A stretch of DNA of 64,000 nt from NCBI GenBank assembly GCA_964036295.1, contig OZ038468.1:17114683-17178682 (forward strand). Reading direction: 5' to 3'. The number at the start of each line of letters is the position of its first letter. Position 1 is the first letter of the stretch. A model generated the notes under the pieces. The model searched no databases, was not told the DNA's origin, and saw only the letters and a program-made list of their open reading frames with translations. Of the stretch, positions 10,501 through 21,500 are shown piece after piece. The DNA comes from Plumapathes pennacea (lineage: Eukaryota > Cnidaria > Anthozoa > Antipatharia > Myriopathidae). The translations under genes were made by a program, and so were the position numbers.

Positions 10501-13190
10501 GTAGAGATTGAGAGGGAAAATCGAAGGTGATCACTCAGGAATGGAAGGGTTGACCATGCAAGTTGGAAGTGTACACTGCTATTGGAACGTACTCATTGAT
10601 AGCTCTTAACTGAGTGGTCACACCTTTAGATTTCATTTGACAGTTCAGGAGTTGGAATTGAACACTGCTGTTAGAATGTACTCATTGAGAGCTTTCATTT
10701 GAGTGCTCACACCTTTTGGGTTTCATTTGGTAGTTCCGGAGTCGAAAGGGAACACTGCTACCATAATTTACTCATTATTTGTAGCTTTTTAATTTGAGTG
10801 GTCACACCTTTAGCTCCAACCTCAAAATATAAATTCTCTCAACCATAAAATAAGAAAATATATAAGTGATGAAAAGAGAATTTATGTTTTAATCAGCTGT
10901 TATTTGAGCAAGGTATCAAATGATAAATTCTCCATACTGTATGATATATATCTGGTGGGAGACTGAAAAGAGAAAATTGAAGTTGATCACTCTTGGGAGT
11001 GGAAGGGTTAAACGCGGGTCAATAGTGATGTTTGTCGTGGTGATCTGAAGTGATGTTTGGTTCTCTGTAGTTCTCTGCCCGACAACATTCTAACGTGCCA
11101 CCAGTACACGCCGTTTATTTCGTATTACCGTCAACTGGTGGCGGAGTTGCTGCTGCAGGGCAATCGCGATCTGCAGGACGCAGGTAATATATACACTGTT
11201 CTCTCTTGATTCTCAACATTGCAACTTTCTGATTACGTCTTTTGATCCACTTACTGTCTCCTTACTGATTTTTTTTAGCCAACTACTGCATTTTCTCGAA
11301 TTATTTTGTAACTGTATATTCGGCTTACACAATCTCTACAGTTTTAATTTATCTATTTTGACGCATTTTGCACGTGCACATGTAGTAACTACTTACAGTG
11401 GTCCGCTGATTGTGACTCAATTCTGTGTACCCCCTGCGTCCGGCATTTATTGCAATCACGCCAACCGATCGATTATGACGCGCTTCAGGCTCATTGTTCC
11501 TTCTCCTCGTCTGTAGTCTTTTATTATTATTATTTGTTTACATTTTAGATCTTATAATGGACCCAGTCATCGCGACTTTTCCTAAAACGCTTTATACGAC
11601 GGATGTAATGGACGCTTTGAAGGTGTGAGCTGAATTGATATAAACCGACTGTAGACGTTCTTCAGTGGTTTTGAAAAACTACAAAACATTTTTTTCATTT
11701 TCAGCGATGTTGGGACGAAAAGAACAAGAAAGAACTCAAAAGATCACAGAGGGCAAGTAGTTTCCATTTAACCCTTTCACTCCCAAGATCAAAATGCAGA
11801 TTCTCCCAACCTTTTAAGAGTAAAATGTATGAGTGATGTAGTAAGAATTGATAGTTTAATCAGCTACCATCTGAGCAAGCTATGAAAAGCCAAGTTCTCC
11901 TTATTGTAATGTATATTTCTGGTGAGAAACGAAAGGAGAAAATTGAAGTTGATCAGTGAAAGGGTTAATGAACTGATTGGTTATTCTATACTTTGTACTT
12001 ATCCCTCGGTGATATATCTTATACATAGAATATCGTGTTTGTCTACTGAACCTCCCCCCCGCCTCTTTAACTCTCTCTTTCTTCTTTCAGAGGGATGGTG
12101 CTCACATGAAGCGTTTCTTTCGCGAGGTGTATATGGACATAGTCTTCCCAATCATCCATTCTGCGGAAATCCCAGCGTACATCTGGGGCAACGAAGAAAG
12201 GGAAATGGCAAGTGCTGGGAATTTGTTTACAGAGTGAATATTGATGTATAGACCATGGTTTAATTTTGTTTGTTTGTTTGTTTGTGGGTGCTAGCTGCAT
12301 GATACCGTTAATTCCCCTATATATTGTAATCTTTGCGTAAAGCCCTGACTAATTATACTCGCAAGTTGACCTAAGTCAGAAACGTCCTTGCGCATTTACG
12401 ATGGGTGCATTTTGAGTCGTAGCAACTCTTTAAAAAAGAGACATTCTCCTCACTACCTCCATCATGATCGGTTACCAAACGGATTCCCATGGGACTTACA
12501 AGTTCTCACAAGTCACTCAGTGAAAATCATTCAGAGTTCGTGTGATCAGCTTGTGGAGACTTCCGTTTAGTAGTCAAACGGTGAATTAAAAAAAAACAGA
12601 TTCTCCCAACCTTTTAAGAAGAAAAGATTTGAGTGACAGTGAGAATTGATAGTTTAATCGAGCTTTTATCTGTATGAGCAAGGTATCAAAAGCCAAGTTC
12701 TCCTTACTGTATGATGTATTTCTGGCGAGAAACTGAAGGAGAAAATTGAGGTTGATCATTCTCTCAGGAAGGACAGCGTTAAGTCGGGCAAATTTTTCTT
12801 GTTAACTCTCACTCGAAAGAGTGATCAACTTCAAATTTCTCTTTTCAGTCTCCCACCAGAGATATATCATACAGTATGGAGAATTTGACATTTGATACCT
12901 TGCTCAAATGACAGCTGATTAAAACATGAATTCTCTTTTCATCACTCGTACATTTTCTTATTTTATGGATGGGAGAATCTGCATTTTGAACTTGGGAGTG
13001 AAAGGGTTAATGCGAATCAATTCCTTCACATACTGTTTCATTTCCTTTGCAGGAAAGACTCAGCCGTATTTTCGGACATTATGATAAACGCAACGCACTG
13101 GAAACGATGTTATCACCCGAACTTGCGCACAAACCTTTTAATTTGGATCGAGTTGCGTTCAGTCTTATTTCAAAACACTGTACAACGTGA
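1898..13190 (+). CDS. NPHP1: Nephrocystin-1 (NPHP1), 23 exons, N-terminus outside the window
   Basis: Scaffold protein of the ciliary transition zone and cell junctions. Exons: 1898-1959, 2442-2537, 2857-2935, 3509-3603, 3739-3808, 4010-4079, 4415-4454, 4815-4860, 6738-6822, 7322-7413, 8105-8180, 8278-8336, 8919-8993, 9138-9201, 9439-9476, 9733-9815, 9934-10010, 10255-10345, 11071-11183, 11549-11622, 11705-11752, 12091-12207, 13053-13190. They join into exactly 596 codons including TGA. Order of parts: acidic linker (YDEESDEDEDDD), SH3 domain at fragment residues ~80-134 (ALSDF, then EDGWW and GVVPKTLL), then the nephrocystin homology region with MPSGFRTSTLGRM, RDLVWDP, MIPTPGAGVEVLSRYVR, SVRATW, SCGWCVLKLF, GGTPFEKNVEL and LSPELAHKPFNL. 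Human NPHP1 is about 730 aa, so roughly 100-140 N-terminal residues are missing. The last two introns start with GC instead of GT. The exon at 6738 has a weak acceptor but keeps phase. Family assignment rests on recalled motifs; confidence is high. Confidence 0.93.
1966..2165 (+). repeat. 89-bp minisatellite unit, about 2.3 copies, NPHP1 intron
   Basis: Units carry GAGTGGTCACACCTTTAGG, then a CAGTTCAGGAGTTGGAAGTG segment and a TACTCATTGAGAGC segment. Spacing of the first motif is 87 bp. The array begins only 6-7 bases after the exon donor at 1959/1960. The same unit, reverse-complemented, forms the array at 60448-61240, and another copy is at 10559-10815. Confidence 0.85.
3043..3290 (+). repeat. 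GAT/GAC trinucleotide array in NPHP1 intron
   Basis: Almost pure (GAT)n with GAC and GGT variants. It gives artefactual poly-Asp and poly-Met open frames. It sits in the intron just after the acidic-linker exon (2857-2935), but in a different frame from that exon. Confidence 0.95.
4470..4504 (+). repeat. (GT)n microsatellite
   Basis: Dinucleotide GT run a few bases after the splice donor of the NPHP1 exon ending at 4454. Confidence 0.95.
4650..4775 (+). repeat. Imperfect ~50-bp tandem repeat
   Basis: Three degenerate units share TTTCAGACCA, an AATTTGCGA-type core and TTCGA/TTCAA tails. They lie in the NPHP1 intron just upstream of the exon at 4815. Confidence 0.55.
6139..6233 (+). repeat. 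Recent 46-bp tandem duplication
   Basis: Two copies begin with CGGCAAAACTAATGTCTTA, at 6141 and 6187, and differ by one base (T/C). They are intronic within NPHP1. Confidence 0.9.
6915..7105 (+). mobile_element. M1 MITE copy, degraded
   Basis: Matches the common ~205-bp family: CAGATTCTCCCAAC, TAGTTTAATCAGCTTTCATC, a GATATATTTCTGG segment and GAAGTTGATCATTC. The right terminal GGGTTAA is lost. Confidence 0.75.
7690..7915 (+). mobile_element. Dispersed element ending GAACAACCGGGCC
   Basis: Shares internal blocks with 47505-47760 (GCCTGAA, CTTTTTGGT, GTTTGTTGGCCAAAA) and the same GAACAACCGGGCC right end. No coding capacity. Lies in the NPHP1 intron before the exon at 8105. Confidence 0.65.
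8499..8730. mobile_element. TA-target MITE, copy 1
   Basis: Terminal inverted repeats CTACAATCATGGTCAAAA and TTTTGACCATGATTGTAG bound ~230 bp. An internal inverted pair, CATTCAATGTTGG and CCAACATTGAATG, adds a second stem. Other copies are at 29691-29897 and 63309-63533. The copy at 29691 shows that the duplicated target is TA. There is no transposase. Confidence 0.88.
9216..9402 (+). mobile_element. M1 MITE copy
   Basis: Carries ATTGATAGTTTAATCAGC, GCAAGGTATCAAAAGCCAAG and the AACTCTTGGGAGTG end of the M1 family. Intronic in NPHP1, between the exons ending at 9201 and starting at 9439. Confidence 0.75.
10025..10160 (+). repeat. Minisatellite of ~22-25 bp carrying CACGTG E-boxes
   Basis: Five to six degenerate units of the form GCTAAATTACACGTGACT. 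Several keep the palindrome CACGTG, others have CACGTA or CATGTG. The array starts 15 bases into the NPHP1 intron that follows the exon ending at 10010. Confidence 0.75.
10372..10553 (+). mobile_element. M1 MITE copy, degraded
   Basis: Carries CAAATTCTCCCAAC, GAGCAAGATATC and GATCACTCAGGAATGGAAGG; parts of the family core are missing. Confidence 0.65.
10559..10815 (+). repeat. 89-bp minisatellite unit, three copies, NPHP1 intron
   Basis: Three diverged units with GAGTGGTCACACCTTTAG and CATTTGACAGTTCAGGAGTT. Same unit as 1966-2165 and 60448-61240. It sits directly between two M1 MITE copies. Confidence 0.8.
10816..11012 (+). mobile_element. M1 MITE copy
   Basis: Starts CCAACCTCAAAATATAAATT and ends CACTCTTGGGAGTGGAAGG plus GTTAA. 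Contains AATCAGCTGTTATTTGAGCA and the GTATGATATATATCTGG core. Confidence 0.75.
11753..12090 (+). other. GC-AG intron of NPHP1 (first of two)
   Basis: The exon ends CAGAGG and the intron begins GCAAGT, with acceptor TTTCTTCTTTCAG. Reading across gives an uninterrupted frame with phase 0 on both sides. No usable GT donor lies nearby. The intron holds the M1 copy 11768-11968. Confidence 0.85.
11768..11968 (+). mobile_element. M1 MITE copy with both ends
   Basis: Begins TTAACCCTTTCACTCCCAAG and ends GTGAAAGGGTTAA, giving a clear terminal inverted repeat. No open frame. Confidence 0.85.
12589..12781 (+). mobile_element. M1 MITE copy, forward arm of an inverted pair
   Basis: Carries ACAGATTCTCCCAACC, ATTGATAGTTTAATC and GAGGTTGATCATTC. 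The next copy (12801-13010) lies 19 bases away in reverse orientation. Confidence 0.8.
12801..13010 (-). mobile_element. M1 MITE copy, reverse arm of an inverted pair
   Basis: Begins GTTAACTCTCACTCGAAAG and ends GAACTTGGGAGTGAAAGG plus GTTAA. Together with 12589-12781 it can form a long stem in the last NPHP1 intron, ending 42 bases before the last exon. Confidence 0.85.
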
Positions 13191-13290
13191 CATTCGAGAA
13201 GACCTAGGACAAGGTTTCTAATTCAAAACATGGATTTAACTGGATTTGTGGATGGAAGCAGTAAGATGGGCAAGTCTAAGAGTACATTAT

Positions 13291-13296
13291 AATAAA
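13291..13296 (+). promoter_or_regulatory. Polyadenylation signal AATAAA of NPHP1
   Basis: A perfect AATAAA lies 101 bases after the NPHP1 stop codon, a normal distance for a short 3' UTR. It is the first such hexamer on the plus strand after the stop. Confidence 0.7.
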
Positions 13297-14150
13297 GGAG
13301 CCTTATCTCACTAGGGCATATGGAAGCTACATTTTCTTTCTTCAACATCTGCTGTTGCAACGGTCTTGTACGGAAAACATGAAACTGCGAGTCATTCTTT
13401 GTTTTTGACATATGGCGTGTCACTTTTTTCTTCAAGATGCCGGTATCCTTTCTTGTTGGGCCTTCACAAGCGCCTTTCATCGTTCTGCAGTCATCTAAAT
13501 ATTGGTGCTAAACAAGAAGCTTAGGTATATAATCTCAATGAGCAGAACAACTACGGAAAGTCGCATTCCAAACAAGAAAACCAGCGTAATCTGTACGAAG
13601 AGTTCAATGCATTGATTGATTTATTTTGCCACAAACACATTACAATTTTACAGAACAGGATATTTTCTAATGGCAATGGAGCCCAGGAGAAACCACGGGG
13701 CTTTTAATTAATGGGCTCCTCCAATAATATATTAAATTTTTGAATAAATTAACACATACAAGACAAGTTGGACTTACTTCTCATACTGAGAGCGGTATAT
13801 TAACAAGAATGTAAGTGAGAGTGGAGTGGAAGCAGGAGTTGTATTCATATAGTTAAAATGTAAAATTATGTTTTGAGGATGCTTTTTCTTAGTTAAATTT
13901 TGAAGTGCGTTTGCTTTGGGTTTGGGCTAGTTTACAATTGACAAATCAATTTCTTCGGTTTCACGGCAATGCAAAACCAAATGTCCACACAAACATAGAG
14001 TTCTCAGACAAAGCATCCACTGTCAAATAGACAACCAATCACATCCAGCAGCACCCTACAACTGCGAATGTGAAAATTTCATTTGCTCTAGTTTCTCGCG
14101 ACACATGGAAAAAATATTAAAAATATATATAAAAACCGTTGTTGTGCAGA
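13297..14150. other. Gene-free DNA between NPHP1 and the satellite array
   Basis: No exon, tRNA or clear element was recognised. It is AT-rich; the minus-strand frame 13223-13480 overlaps the NPHP1 3' end and has no family motif. It passes into diverged satellite sequence at about 14,150. Confidence 0.5.
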
Positions 14151-15525
14151 CCTAGAAACGTGTGCTGAAAATTTTGGAAGTTTTCCTAAAAGTTTCAAGA
14201 GTTTTCAATTTTTAACAAAAAACCCTGTGCTATCGCCTTAGTATTTTGTCAAAATTCCAACATTTTTCGACCATCTCAGAATCGCATGAAACTTTCAGGA
14301 AACGTTCCTGGGGCTATGTCGACGGAGTTTGCATAGTTTTTGTAAACTTTTAGCCCGCGCTTCGTGAGAAATTACAGCAAATTACAGCAAATCATGCACT
14401 AATTAATACCTCACACCTTTCGACTTCAGCTGTTATATCTCGGCAACGGATGAAGATAGATAAGGAAAATGTATTGCAAAAAGTCTTCTAATAGTCCAAG
14501 GAAGGTTTCCTGAAAGTTTCAAGAGTTTTCAATTTTTGGCCAAAATCGGCAAAAAACCCTGTGCTATAGCCTTAGTATTTTGTCAAAATTCCAAGATTTT
14601 TCGACCATCTCAGAATCGCATGAAACTTTCAGGAAACGTTCCTGGGACTATGCCGACGGAGTTTGCATAGTTTTTGTAAACTTTTAGCCCGCGCGTCGTG
14701 AGAAATTAGAGAAAATTTAACAGGAAATCATGCATTAATTAATTCCTCACACCTTTCGAATTAAGCTGTTATATCTCGGCAACGGATGAAGATAGATAAG
14801 GAAAATGTATTGCAAAAAGTCTTCTAATAGTCCAAGGAAGGTTTCCTGAAAGTTTCAAGAGTTTTCAATTTTTGGCCAAAATCGGCAAAAAACCCTGTGC
14901 TATAGCCTTAGTATTTTGTCAAAATTCCAAGATTTTTCAACCATCTCAGAATCGCATGAAACTTTCAGGAAACGTTCCTGGGACTATGCCGACGGAGTTT
15001 GCATAGTTTTTGTAAACTTTTAGGCCGCGCGTCGTGAGAAATCAGAGGAAATTACAGCAAATCATGCACTAATTAATTCCTCACACCTTTCGAGTTAAGC
15101 TGTTATGTCTCGGCAACGGATGAAGATAGATAAGGAAAATGTATTGCAAAAAGTCTTCTAATAGTCCAAGGAAGGTTTCCTGAAAGTTTCAAGAGTTTTC
15201 AGTTTTTGGCCAAAATCGGCAAAAAAACCCTGTGCTATAGCCTTAGTATTTTGTCAAAATTCCGAGATTTTTCAACCATCTCAGAATCGCATGAAACTTT
15301 CAGGAAACGTTCCTGGGACTATGCCGACGGAGTTTGCATAGTTTTTGTAAACTTTTAGGCCGCGCGTCGTGAGAAATCAGAGGAAATTACAGCAAATCAT
15401 GCACTAATTAATTCCTCACACCTTTCGAGTTAAGCTGTTATATCTCGGCAACGGATAAACATAGATAAGGAAAATGTATTGCAAAAAGTCTTCTAATAGT
15501 CCAAGGAAGATTTCCTGAAAGTTTC
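14150..15525 (+). repeat. ~335-bp satellite, forward block, about 4 monomers
   Basis: The landmark CCTGGGACTATG recurs at 14307, 14641, 14977 and 15312, giving a period of 334-336 bp. Each monomer holds two near-identical 31-bp arms in inverted orientation, sharing GTTTCCTGAAAGTTTCA and separated by ~125 bp. All frames are closed by stops. Orientation reverses at 15,510-15,535, inside one of the arms. Confidence 0.95.
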
Positions 15526-18500
15526 ATGCGATTCTGAGATGGTCGAAAAATCTTGGAATTTTGACAAAATACTAAGGCTATAGCACAGGGTTTTTTGCCG
15601 ATTTTGGCCAAAAACTGAAAACTCTTGAAATTTTCAGGAAACCTTCCTTGGACTATTAGAAGACTTTTTGCAATACATTTTCCTTATCTATCTTCATCCG
15701 TTGCCGAGATATAACAGCTTAACTCGAAAGGTGTGAGGAATTAATTAGTGCATGATTTCCTGTTAAATTTTTTCTAATTTCTCACGACGCGCGGGCTAAA
15801 AGTTTACAAAAACTATGCAAACTCCGTCGGCATAGTCCCAGGAACGTTTCCTGAAAGTTTCATGCGATTCTGAGATGGTCGAAAAATCTTGGAATTTTGA
15901 CAAAATACTAAGGCTATAGCACAGGGTTTTTTGCCGATTTTGGCCAAAAATTGAAAACTCTTGAAACTTTCAGGAAACCTTCCTTGGACTATTACAAGAC
16001 TTTTTGCAATACATTTTCCTTATCTATCTTCATCCGTTGCCGAGATATAACAGCTTAACTCGAAAGGTGTGAGGAATTAATTAGTGCATGATTTCCTGTT
16101 AAATTTTTTCTAATTTCTCACGACGCGCGGGCTAAAAGTTTACAAAAACTATGCAAACTCCGTCGGCATAGTCCCAGGAACGTTTCCTGAAAGTTTCATG
16201 CGATTCTGAGATGGTCGAAAAATCTTGGAATTTTGACAAAATACTAAGGCTATAGCACAGGGTTTTTTGCCGATTTTGGCCAAAAACTGAAAACTCTTGA
16301 AACTTTCAGGGAACCTTCCTTGGACTATTAGAAGACTTTTTGCAATACATTTTCCTTATCTATCTTCATCCGTTGCCGAGATATAACAGCTTAACTCGAA
16401 AGGTGTGAGGAATTAATTAGTGCATGATTTCCTGTTAAATTTTTTCTAATTTCTCACGACGCGCGGGCTAAAAGTTTACAAAAACTATGCAAACTCCGTC
16501 GGCATAGTCCCAGGAACGTTTCCTGAAAGTTTCATGCGATTCTGAGATGGTCGAAAAATCTTGGAATTTTGACAAAATACTAAGGCTATAGCACAGGGTT
16601 TTTTGCCGATTTTGGCCAAAAACTGAAAACTCTTGAAACTTTCAGGGAACCTACTCTGGACTATTACAAGACTTTTTGCAATACATCTTCCTTATCTATC
16701 TTCATCCGTTGGCGAGATATAGCAGCTTAATTCGAAAGGTGTGATGAATCAATTAATGCATGATTTGCTGTAATTTGCTGTAATTTCTCACGACGCGCGG
16801 GCTAAAAGTTTACAAAAACTATGCAACCTCCGTCGGCATAGTCCCAGGAACGTTTCCTGAAAGTTTCATGCGATTCTGAGATGGTCGAAAAATCTTGGAA
16901 TTTTGACAAAATACTAAGGCTATAGCACAGGGTTTTTTGCCGATTTTGGCCAAAAAGTGAAAACTTTTGAAACTTTCAGGAAACCTTCTCTGGACTATTA
17001 CAAGACTTTTTGCAATACATCTTCCTTATCTATCTTCATCCGTTGCCGAGATATAACAGCTTAACTCGAAAGGTGTGATGAATTAATTAGTGCATGATTT
17101 GCTGTAATTTGCTCTAATTTCTCACGACGCGCGGGCTAGAAGTTTACAAAAACTATGCAAACTCCGTCGGCATAGTCCCAGGAACGTTTCCTGAAAGTTT
17201 CATGTGATTCTGAGATGGTTGAAAAATCTTGGAATTTTGACAAAATACTAAGGCTATAGCACAGGGTTTTTTGCCGATTTTGGCCAAAAAGTGAAAACTT
17301 TTGAAACTTTCAGGAAACCTTCTCTGGACTATTACAAGACTTTTTGCAATACATCTTCCTTATCTATCTTCATCCGTTGCCGAGATATAACAGCTTAACT
17401 CGAAAGGTGTGATGAATTAATTAGTGCATGATTTGCTGTAATTTGCTCTAATTTCTCACGACGCGCGGGCTAGAAGTTTACAAAAACTATGCAAACTCCG
17501 TCGGCATAGTCCCAGGAACGTTTCCTGAAAGTTTCATGCGATTCTGAGATGGTCGAAAAATCTTGGAATTTTGACAAAATACTAAGGCTTTAGCACAGGG
17601 TTTTTTGCCGATTTTGGCCAAAAACTGAAAACTCTTGAAACTTTCAGGGAACCTTCCTTGGACTATTAGAAGACTTTTTGCAATACATCTTCCTCATCTA
17701 TCTTCATCCGTTGGCGAGATATAGCAGCTTAACTCGAAAGGTGTGATAAATTAATTAGTGCATGATTTGCTGTAATTTGCTGTAATTTCTCACGACGCGC
17801 GGCCTAAAAGTTTACAAAAACTATGCAATCTCCGTCGGCATAGTCCCAGGAACGTTTCCTGAAAGTTTCATGCGATTCTGAGATGGTCGAAAAATCTTAA
17901 AATTTTGACAAAATACTAAGGCTATATCACAGGGTTTTTTGCCGATTTTGGCCAAAAACTGAAAACTCTTGAAACTTTCAAGAAACCTTCCTTGGACTAT
18001 TACAAGACTTTTTGCTATAAATCTTCCTTATCTATCTTCAGCCGTTGGCGAGATATAGCAGCTTAACTCGAAAGGTGTGATGAATTAATTAGTGCATGAT
18101 TTGCTGTAATTTGCTGTAATTTCTCACGACGCGCGGCCTAAAAGTTTACAAAAACTATGCAAACTCCGTCGGCATAGTCCCAGGAACGTTTCCTGAAAGT
18201 TTCATGTGATTCTCAGATGGTCGAAAAATCTTGGAATTTTGACAAAATACTAAGGCTATAGCACAGGGTTTTTTGCCGATTTTGGCCAAAAATTGAAAAC
18301 TCTTGAAAGTTTCAGGAAACCTTCCTTGGACTATTAGAAGACTTTTTGCAATACATTTTCCTTATCTATCTTCATCCGTTGCCGAGATATAACAGCTTAA
18401 CTCGAAAGGTGTGATGAATTAATTAGTGCATGATTTGCTGTAATTTGCTGTAATTTCTCACGACGCGCGGCCTAAAAGTTTACAAAAACTATGCAAACTC

Positions 18501-21500
18501 CGTCGGCATAGTCCCAGGAACGTTTCCTGAAAGTTTCATGTGATTCTGAGATGGTCGAAAAATCTTGGAAGTTTGACAAAATACTAAGGCTTTAGCACAG
18601 GGCTTTTTGCCGATTATGGCCAAAAACTGAAAACTCTTGAAACTTTCAGGAAACTTACTCTGGACTATTACAAGACTTTTTGCAATACATCTTCTTTATC
18701 TATCTTCATCCGTTGGCGAGATATAGCAGCTTAACTCGAAAGGTGTGATGAATCAATTAATGCATGATTTGCTCTAATTTGCTGTAATTTCTCACGACGC
18801 GCGGCCTAAAAGTTTACAAAAACTATGCAAACTCCGTCGGCATAGTCCCAGGAACGTTTCCTGAAAGTTTCATGCGATTCTGAGATGGTTGAAAAATCTT
18901 GGAATTTTGACAAAATACTAAGGCTAAAGCACAGGGTTTTTTGCCGATTTTGGCCAAAAACTGAAAACTCTTGAAACTTTCAGGAAACCTTCCTTGGACT
19001 ATTAGAAGACTTTTTGCAATACATCTTCCTTATCTATCTTCATCCGTTGGCGAGATATAGCAGCTTAACTCGAAAGGTGTGATAAATTAATTAGTGCATG
19101 ATTTGCTGTAATTTGCTCTAATTTCTCACGACGCGCGGCCTAAAAATTTACAAAAACTATGCAAACTCCGTCGGCATAGTCCCAGGAACGTTTACTGAAA
19201 GTTTCATGCGATTCTGAGGTGGTCGAAAAATCTTAAAATTTTGACAAAATACTAAGGCTATAGCACAGGGTTTTTTGCCGATTTTGCCAAAAATTGAAAA
19301 CTCTTGAAACTTTCAAGAAACCTTCCTTGGACTATTACAAGACTTTTTGCTATAAATCTTCCTTATCTATCTTCAGCCGTTGGCGACATATAGCAGCTTA
19401 ACTCGAAAGGTGTGATGAATTAATTAGTGCATGATTTGCTGTAATTTGCTCTAATTTCTCACGACGCGCGGGCTAAAAGTTTACAAAAACTATGCAAAAA
19501 CCGTCGGCATAATCCCAGAAACGTTTCCTGAAAGTTTCATGCGATTCTGAGATGGTCGAAAAATCTTGGAATTTTGACAAAATACTAAGGCTATAGCACA
19601 GGGTTTTTTGCCGATTTTGGCCAAAAATTGAAAACTCCTGAAACTTTCAGGAAACCTTCCTTGGACTATTAGAAGACTTTTTGCAATACATCTTCCTTAT
19701 CTATCTTCATCCGTTGCCGAGATATAACAGCTTAACTCGAAAGGTGTGAGGAATTAATTAATGCATGATTTCCTGTTAAATTTTTTCTAATTTCTCACGA
19801 CGCGCGGGCTAAAAGTTTACAAAAACTATGCAAACTCCGTCGGCATAGTCCCAGGAACGTTTCCTGAAAGTTTCATGCGATTCTGAGATGGTCGAAAAAT
19901 CTTGGAATTTTGACAAAATACTAAGGCTATAGCACAGGGTTTTTTGCCGATTTTGGCCAAAAACTGAAAACTATTGAAACTTTCAGGAAACCTTTTTGGG
20001 ACTATTAGAAGACTTTTTGCAATACATCTTCCTTATCTATCTTCATCCGTTGGCGAGATATAGCAGCTTAACTCGAAAGGTGTGATAAATTAATTAGTGC
20101 ATGATTTGCTGTAATTTGCTCTAATTTCTCACGACGCGCGGCCTAAAAGTTTACAAAAACTATGCAATCTCCGTCGGCATAGTCCCAGGAACGTTTACTG
20201 AAAGTTTCATGCGATTCTGAGATGGTCGAAAAATCTTGGAATTTTGACAAAATACTAAGGCTATAGCACAGGGTTTTTTGCCGATTTTGGCCAAAAATTG
20301 AATACTCTTGAAACTTTCAGGAAACCTTCCTTGGACTATTACAAGACTTTTTGCTATAAATCTTCCTTATCTATCTTCAGCCGTTGGCGAGATATAGCAG
20401 CTTAACTCGAAAGGTGTGATGAATTAATTAGTGCATGATTTGCTGTAATTTGCTCTAATTTCTCACGACGCGCGGCCTAAAAGTTTACAAAAACTATGCA
20501 AAAACCGTCGGCATAGTCCCAGGAACGTTTCCTGAAAGCTTCATGCGATTCTGAGATGGTCGAAAAATCTTGGAATTTTGACAAAATACTAAGGCTATAG
20601 CACAGGGTTTTTTGCCGATTTTGGCGAAAAATTGAAAACTCTTGAAACTTTCAGGAAACCTTCCTTGGACTATTAGAAGACTTTTTGCAATACATTTTCC
20701 TTATCTATCTTCATCCGTTGCCGAGATATAACAGCTTAACTCGAAAGGTGTGAGGAATTAATTAATGCATGATTTCCTGTTAAATTTTTTCTAATTTCTC
20801 ACGACGCGCGGGCTAAAAGTTTACAAAAACTATGCAAACTCCGTCGGCATAGTCCCAGGAACGTTTCCTGAAAGTTTCATGCGATTCTGAGATGGTCGAA
20901 AAATCTTGGAATTTTGACAAAATACTAAGGCTATAGCACAGGGTTTTTTGCCGATTTTGGCCAAAAATTGAAAACTCTTGAAACTTTCAGGAAATTTTCT
21001 TGGGACTATTACAAGTCTTTTTGCAATACATCTTCCTTATCTATCTTCATCCGTTGGCGAGATATAGCAGCTTAACTCGAAAGGTGTGATAAATTAATTA
21101 GTGCATGATTTGCTGTAATTTGCTGTAATTTCTCACGACGCGCGGACTAATTTACAAAAACTATGCAAAAACCGTCGGCATAGTCCCAGGAACGTTTACT
21201 GAAAGTTTCATGCGATTCTGAGATGGTCGAAAAATCTTGGAATTTTGACAAAATACTAAGGCTATATCACAGGGTTTTTTGCCGATTTTGGCCAAAAACT
21301 GAAAACTCTTGAAACTTTCAGGAAACCTTCTCTGGACTATTACAAGACTTTTTGCAAAAAATCTTCCTTATCTATCTTCATCCGTTGGCGAGATATAGCA
21401 GCTTAACTCGAAAGGTTTGATGAATCAATTAATGCATGATTTGCTGTAAATTGCTATAATTTCTCACGACGCGCGGCCTAAAAGTTTACAAAAATTATGC

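Larger units (their letters stand above)
12208..13052 (+). other. GC-AG intron of NPHP1 (second, adjacent)
   Basis: The exon ends GAAATG and the intron begins GCAAGT, with acceptor TTTCCTTTGCAG. Phase 0 on both sides joins REM to ERLSRIF, matching the family layout. The intron contains two M1 MITEs in opposite orientation. Confidence 0.8.
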
